Shown one piece after another: positions 35,905 through 39,090 of a DNA stretch of 39,090 nucleotides. Below the pieces are notes generated by a model. That model saw only the letters and a list, made by a program, of their open reading frames with translations. It was not told where the DNA came from and made no database searches. Numbering within the stretch: the first letter of the stretch is position 1; each line of letters begins with the position of its first letter. Origin of the DNA: Rhodocyclales bacterium. Lineage in GTDB: Bacteria; Pseudomonadota; Gammaproteobacteria; Burkholderiales; Rhodocyclaceae. The stretch is taken from NCBI GenBank assembly GCA_016214175.1, contig JACRPB010000177.1:1-39090 (forward strand). Reading direction: 5' to 3'. The translations under genes were made by a program, and so were the position numbers.

Positions 35905-37596
35905 ATGACCGAACGCCGCCTCGACCTCGTCTTCCTCTGGCACATGCACCAGCCGGACTACCGCGACCACGCCAGCGGCGAGTTCGTGCTGCCCTGGGTC
36001 CTGCTGCATGCGATCAAGGACTACACCGACATGGCAGCGCATCTGGAGCGCCATCCGCAAGTTCGCGCCGTCGTCAATTTCGTGCCTATCCTGCTCGACC
36101 AGATCGAGGACTATTGCGAGCAGATCGACAGTGCCCGCTACCGCGATCCGCTGTTGCGGCTGCTGGCCCAGCCCGATCTCGACCGCATCGACCTCGACGA
36201 CCGGCGCCTGCTGCTGAAGACCTGCTTTCTCAACAGCCACAGCACGATGCTTGCGCCCTTCCCGCACTATCTGCGGTTGCACAAGCTCTACAGCCACGTC
36301 GTCAAGGAAGAGGGCGAAGCCGCGCTCGGCTATCTGTCGGGCGCCTATTACGGCGATCTCGTCACCTGGTATTTCCTCGCCTGGTCCGGCGAAACCGAAA
36401 GGCGCCGCCAGCCGCTGCTGGCGAACCTGATGACCAAGGGCGACCATTTCGACCACGGCGACCGCCTGCAACTGCTGGCCTGGATCGGCGCCACGCTGAA
36501 AGGCCTGGTGCCGCGCTACCGCGCCCTGCAGGAACGCGGCCAGATCGAGCTCTCGACGACGCCGCACACCCATCCGCTCGGCCCGCTGCTGCTGGACTTC
36601 GCCGCCGCCAGGGAAAGCCTGCCCGACGCGCAACTACCAGAGGCGCGGGGCTTTCCGGGCGGGCGCTCGCGCCTCGAAGCCCATATGGAACGGGCGAAGG
36701 CCAGCCATGCGGCACGCTTCGGCAGGCTGCCGGTCGGCATGTGGCCGGCCGAGGGCGCGGTATCGACCGGCCTCGCCGTGCTCTTCGCCGAGCACGGCTG
36801 CCGCTGGATCGCCAGCGGCGAGGGCGTGCTCAGGAACAGCCTGCGCGACGCCAAGCTGCCCGACCAGCGCGCCGCCTATCGGCCCTGGCGCCTGGCCGAC
36901 TGCCCCGATCTCAGGCTGTTTTTCCGCGACGAACGGCTGTCCGACCTGATCGGCTTCGAGTATGCGAAATGGCACGGCCGCGACGCCGCGCGCGACTTCG
37001 TCGCCAAGCTCGAAGACATCCTCGCCGCGGCGCCGGCCGGCGAGACGCCCGCCGTCGGCATCGTCCTCGACGGCGAAAACGCCTGGGAGCACTATCCCTA
37101 CAACGGCTACTACTTCTTCGACGATCTCTACGCCCTGATCGAGGCCCACCCGACGATCCGCAGCACCACCTACGCCGAAATCGTCGGCCGCGCAGCGCCG
37201 CCGCCCTGCGGCACGCTGCCGCGCCTGACCGCCGGCAGTTGGGTCTACGGTTCGCTATCCACCTGGATCGGCGATGCCGACAAGAACCTGGCCTGGGATC
37301 TACTCTGCGAAGCCAAGCAGAGCTACGACCTTGTCCTCGCCAGCGGCCGCCTCGACGCCGCCGAAGCCGCCGCGGCCCAGGCGCAGTTGGCGGTATGCGA
37401 AAGCTCGGACTGGTTCTGGTGGTTCGGCGACTACAACCCGGCGCACGCCGTCGCCAGCTTCGACCAGCTCTACCGCCGCAATCTGGCCAACCTCTACCGC
37501 CTGCTCAAGTTGGCGCCGCCGGCCGAACTCGACGCCGCCATCTCCGCCGGCAGCCGCGACGCCGCCGGCGACGGCACCATGCGGAGGGCGACATGA
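35905..37596 (+). CDS. Glycoside hydrolase family 57 protein
   Basis: LDLVFLWHMHQPDYRDHASGEFVLPWVLLHAIKDYTDMAAHLERHP...MWPAEGAVSTGLAVLFAEHGCRWIASGEGVL...VGIVLDGENAWEHYPYNGYYFF. Confidence 0.95.
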   Translation: MTERRLDLVFLWHMHQPDYRDHASGEFVLPWVLLHAIKDYTDMAAHLERHPQVRAVVNFVPILLDQIEDYCEQIDSARYRDPLLRLLAQPDLDRIDLDDRRLLLKTCFLNSHSTMLAPFPHYLRLHKLYSHVVKEEGEAALGYLSGAYYGDLVTWYFLAWSGETERRRQPLLANLMTKGDHFDHGDRLQLLAWIGATLKGLVPRYRALQERGQIELSTTPHTHPLGPLLLDFAAARESLPDAQLPEARGFPGGRSRLEAHMERAKASHAARFGRLPVGMWPAEGAVSTGLAVLFAEHGCRWIASGEGVLRNSLRDAKLPDQRAAYRPWRLADCPDLRLFFRDERLSDLIGFEYAKWHGRDAARDFVAKLEDILAAAPAGETPAVGIVLDGENAWEHYPYNGYYFFDDLYALIEAHPTIRSTTYAEIVGRAAPPPCGTLPRLTAGSWVYGSLSTWIGDADKNLAWDLLCEAKQSYDLVLASGRLDAAEAAAAQAQLAVCESSDWFWWFGDYNPAHAVASFDQLYRRNLANLYRLLKLAPPAELDAAISAGSRDAAGDGTMRRAT

Positions 37597-37650
37597 GGGC
37601 CGCGTCCGTGCGCCGTGCCGTTTTTGAGGTTCACTGCCACCGACGTATCC

Positions 37651-37754
37651 GGCCACGGATGGCGGGTGTCCGGTTCCCGCAAGTAAAGGAGGAGGGCCGG
37701 CGCCTTTTCGGCCCGGGGGACATGGAGGGAATCGGACACCCGCCGGCCGTGGCG
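37651..37754. repeat. Long imperfect palindromic element
   Basis: Arms ggccacggatggcgggtgtccggttccc (37651-37678) and gggaatcggacacccgccggccgtggcg (37727-37754); 24 of 28 positions pair; inner hairpin gggccg-gcgcctttt-cggccc. Confidence 0.8.
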
Positions 37755-37986
37755 TGCGGACAGGACTTCCTCTTCTGCAGCAACACGAGGCCTACTTGAC
37801 GTTATCCATCTATCGAAACCGCAACGGGTGTCCGATTCCCGCAAGTAAAGGAGGAGGGCCGGCGCCTTTTCGGCCCGGGGGACATGGAGGGAATCGGACA
37901 CCCGCCGTCCGTGGCGTGCGGACAGGACTTCCTCTTCTGCAGCAACACGAGGCCTACTTGACGTTAGCCATCTATGGAAACCGCAA
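37663..37986. repeat. Tandem direct duplication, 2 x 162 bp (4 mismatches seen)
   Basis: cgggtgtccg...gaaaccgcaa at 37663-37824 and 37825-37986; the second copy carries a perfect 16-bp inverted repeat cgggtgtccgattccc/gggaatcggacacccg. Confidence 0.95.
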
Positions 37987-38594
37987 TCCTCACATCAATC
38001 GTCGCCGGTTCATCCGCGCTACTTGGCGTTGCATTGACGTCGGCTATTCAGTCACGCACGCAGCGAAACAATCAACAGTTTCAACTCGCGCTCGAATCAT
38101 CGAAACGGGAAAGCGATCTGCGGGAAAAGGAAAGAGTACTCGCACTTGAGCGGCTGGCTGTGGCGCATCGCAAGTTGAATATCATAGGTCGGGAGTTTTC
38201 GCTCACAAGCCTTGACATAAATTGGCGTGCCGAAATGAAAGACTCTGAGTACGACCAACGGTACTTATCCGTGTGCGAGAACGTCGATGAATTGCGGGTC
38301 ATTGCAGGCCTGTACGAAACGTCGTTGATTGAAGACGTCGAGAAAATGTATGGTCAGATGAACATATTCTGGGGCAATTTTAAGAATGTCTTGCGCTTAA
38401 CGAACCTTGGCGAGAAAGTAGACCATACGACTTCGTGCTTCCAGCAAGCGCATGCCACGGCTATTGACATTGGCCGTCAAGCCCAAGCTTTGAAGTCCAA
38501 ACTGTCAGAGCTTGCACGAAGGTATCGAACCGATGGCTAACCCTGCGTTCGAGCGGACCTGCGCGAAAAGCCGCGCAGGCCGCTCACTTCCACG
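37964..38594 (+). mobile_element. Putative integron gene cassette 1
   Basis: 5' core G|TTAGCC (37963-37969), one ORF, 3' attC beginning GGCTAAC (exact reverse complement of GTTAGCC). Confidence 0.75.
37974..38540 (+). CDS. Hypothetical cassette-encoded protein (N-terminal TM segment plus coiled coil)
   Basis: METAILTSIVAGSSALLGVALTSAIQSRTQRNNQQFQLALESSKRESDLREKERVLALERLAVAHRK...; lower GC than the rest of the window; its stop codon lies inside the attC core. Confidence 0.8.
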   Translation: METAILTSIVAGSSALLGVALTSAIQSRTQRNNQQFQLALESSKRESDLREKERVLALERLAVAHRKLNIIGREFSLTSLDINWRAEMKDSEYDQRYLSVCENVDELRVIAGLYETSLIEDVEKMYGQMNIFWGNFKNVLRLTNLGEKVDHTTSCFQQAHATAIDIGRQAQALKSKLSELARRYRTDG

Positions 38595-38600
38595 TTGGAC
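38535..38600 (+). other. Integron attC recombination site
   Basis: GGCTAAC CCTGC GTTCGAG CGG A CCTGCGCG AAAAGC CGCGCAGG CCG CTCACTTC CAC GTTGGAC; terminal GTTRRRY core, paired stems, unpaired A on one strand. Confidence 0.82.
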
Positions 38601-38612
38601 GTCTTAGTCCGC

Positions 38613-39090
38613 ATGAATCCGCACCTTACCGCACTTGGCATTTCGAGCGAATTGATAACGGCTCGTGGCTTACGCGAATGCGAGGAGGCTGCGACGCTTG
38701 AAGTTGCCGAAGTGGGGGCGGATGGTCGAGATCACTTGCTTATCCCTTTGGCCGCCGAAGCGTGGCGCGCACTCAAGGCGGCGGCGCTCGCTGATGGCAT
38801 CGATCTATTCATTGTTTCGGCCTTTCGCAGCATTGACCGGCAAGCCGAGATAGTTCGCCGAAAGCTTGAAAGTGGGGCGGTGGTTGAAAGCATTCTCACC
38901 GTTTGCGCGCCTCCGGGCTTTAGCGAGCATCACACCGGGCGAGCCGTCGATCTTTCAACCTTTGGCAGCCGCGCGCTCGAAGTCGAGTTCGACCAAACTG
39001 CTGCATATGGCTGGCTCATTCAGCACGCTTCTGAATTCGGCTACTATCTTTCGTATCCCGTTGGCAACTGCTGGGGCTATCAATATGAAC
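38613..39090 (+). CDS. D-Ala-D-Ala carboxypeptidase / VanY-like (peptidase M15) protein, partial (runs off window end); second cassette
   Basis: MNPHLTALGISSELITARG...LFIVSAFRSIDRQAEIVRRKL...PPGFSEHHTGRAVDLS...GWLIQHASEFGYYLSYPVGNCWGYQYE; VanY S-x-H-x2-G-x-A-x-D motif. Confidence 0.83.
   Translation, partial: MNPHLTALGISSELITARGLRECEEAATLEVAEVGADGRDHLLIPLAAEAWRALKAAALADGIDLFIVSAFRSIDRQAEIVRRKLESGAVVESILTVCAPPGFSEHHTGRAVDLSTFGSRALEVEFDQTAAYGWLIQHASEFGYYLSYPVGNCWGYQYE

Noticed and set aside
37801-37807. GTTATCC as a second cassette boundary making the 162-bp unit a mini-cassette
   Set aside because: No matching GGATAAC box in the unit, GTTATCC does not fit GTTRRRY, and the repeat extends past this point, so duplication explains it better.
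37663-37986. CRISPR array
   Set aside because: Only two long (162-bp) adjacent copies with no spacers and no cas genes; this is a tandem duplication.

Overview
The window is a GC-rich betaproteobacterial (Rhodocyclales-like) chromosome segment. Most of it is ordinary housekeeping content: MshE/MshG-type pilus genes, trmL, gpsA, secB, grxC, rhodanese and ArsR regulator, gpmA, an EnvC-like M23 protein, a CtpA-like S41 protease, a MoeB/ThiF-like protein, ribD, nrdR, glyA, a TRAP transporter, pmbA, yjgA, a MogA-like protein, three large signalling proteins (HD-GYP, hybrid histidine kinase, CBS-PAS-GAF-GGDEF), thyA, glk, and a glycogen cluster (glgB, glgC, GH57). Three areas stand out. (1) At about 10.76-13.69 kb there is a self-contained sigma-54 module. 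A Cys-containing PAS/AAA+ activator gene is flanked on both sides by palindromes of the form TGCCA-N3/4-TGGCA, and beyond each set lies a good -24/-12 promoter. One promoter reads toward a 42-aa membrane protein; the other reads toward a DUF3149-like small membrane protein and a solitary, damaged Rieske Fe-S gene. (2) At about 37.65-39.09 kb the GH57 gene is followed by a palindromic element, a 162-bp tandem duplication, and what looks like integron cassette DNA: a canonical attC site whose first core box is the exact reverse complement of the 5' core of the preceding cassette, then a VanY-like cassette gene cut by the window end. No integrase is visible. (3) petA-like, glyA and dctM each carry a reading-frame lesion within about 6 kb. 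The glyA lesion is a perfect 73-bp tandem duplication. These could be assembly errors or real mutations. All assignments come from reading the sequence and motifs; no database search was run.
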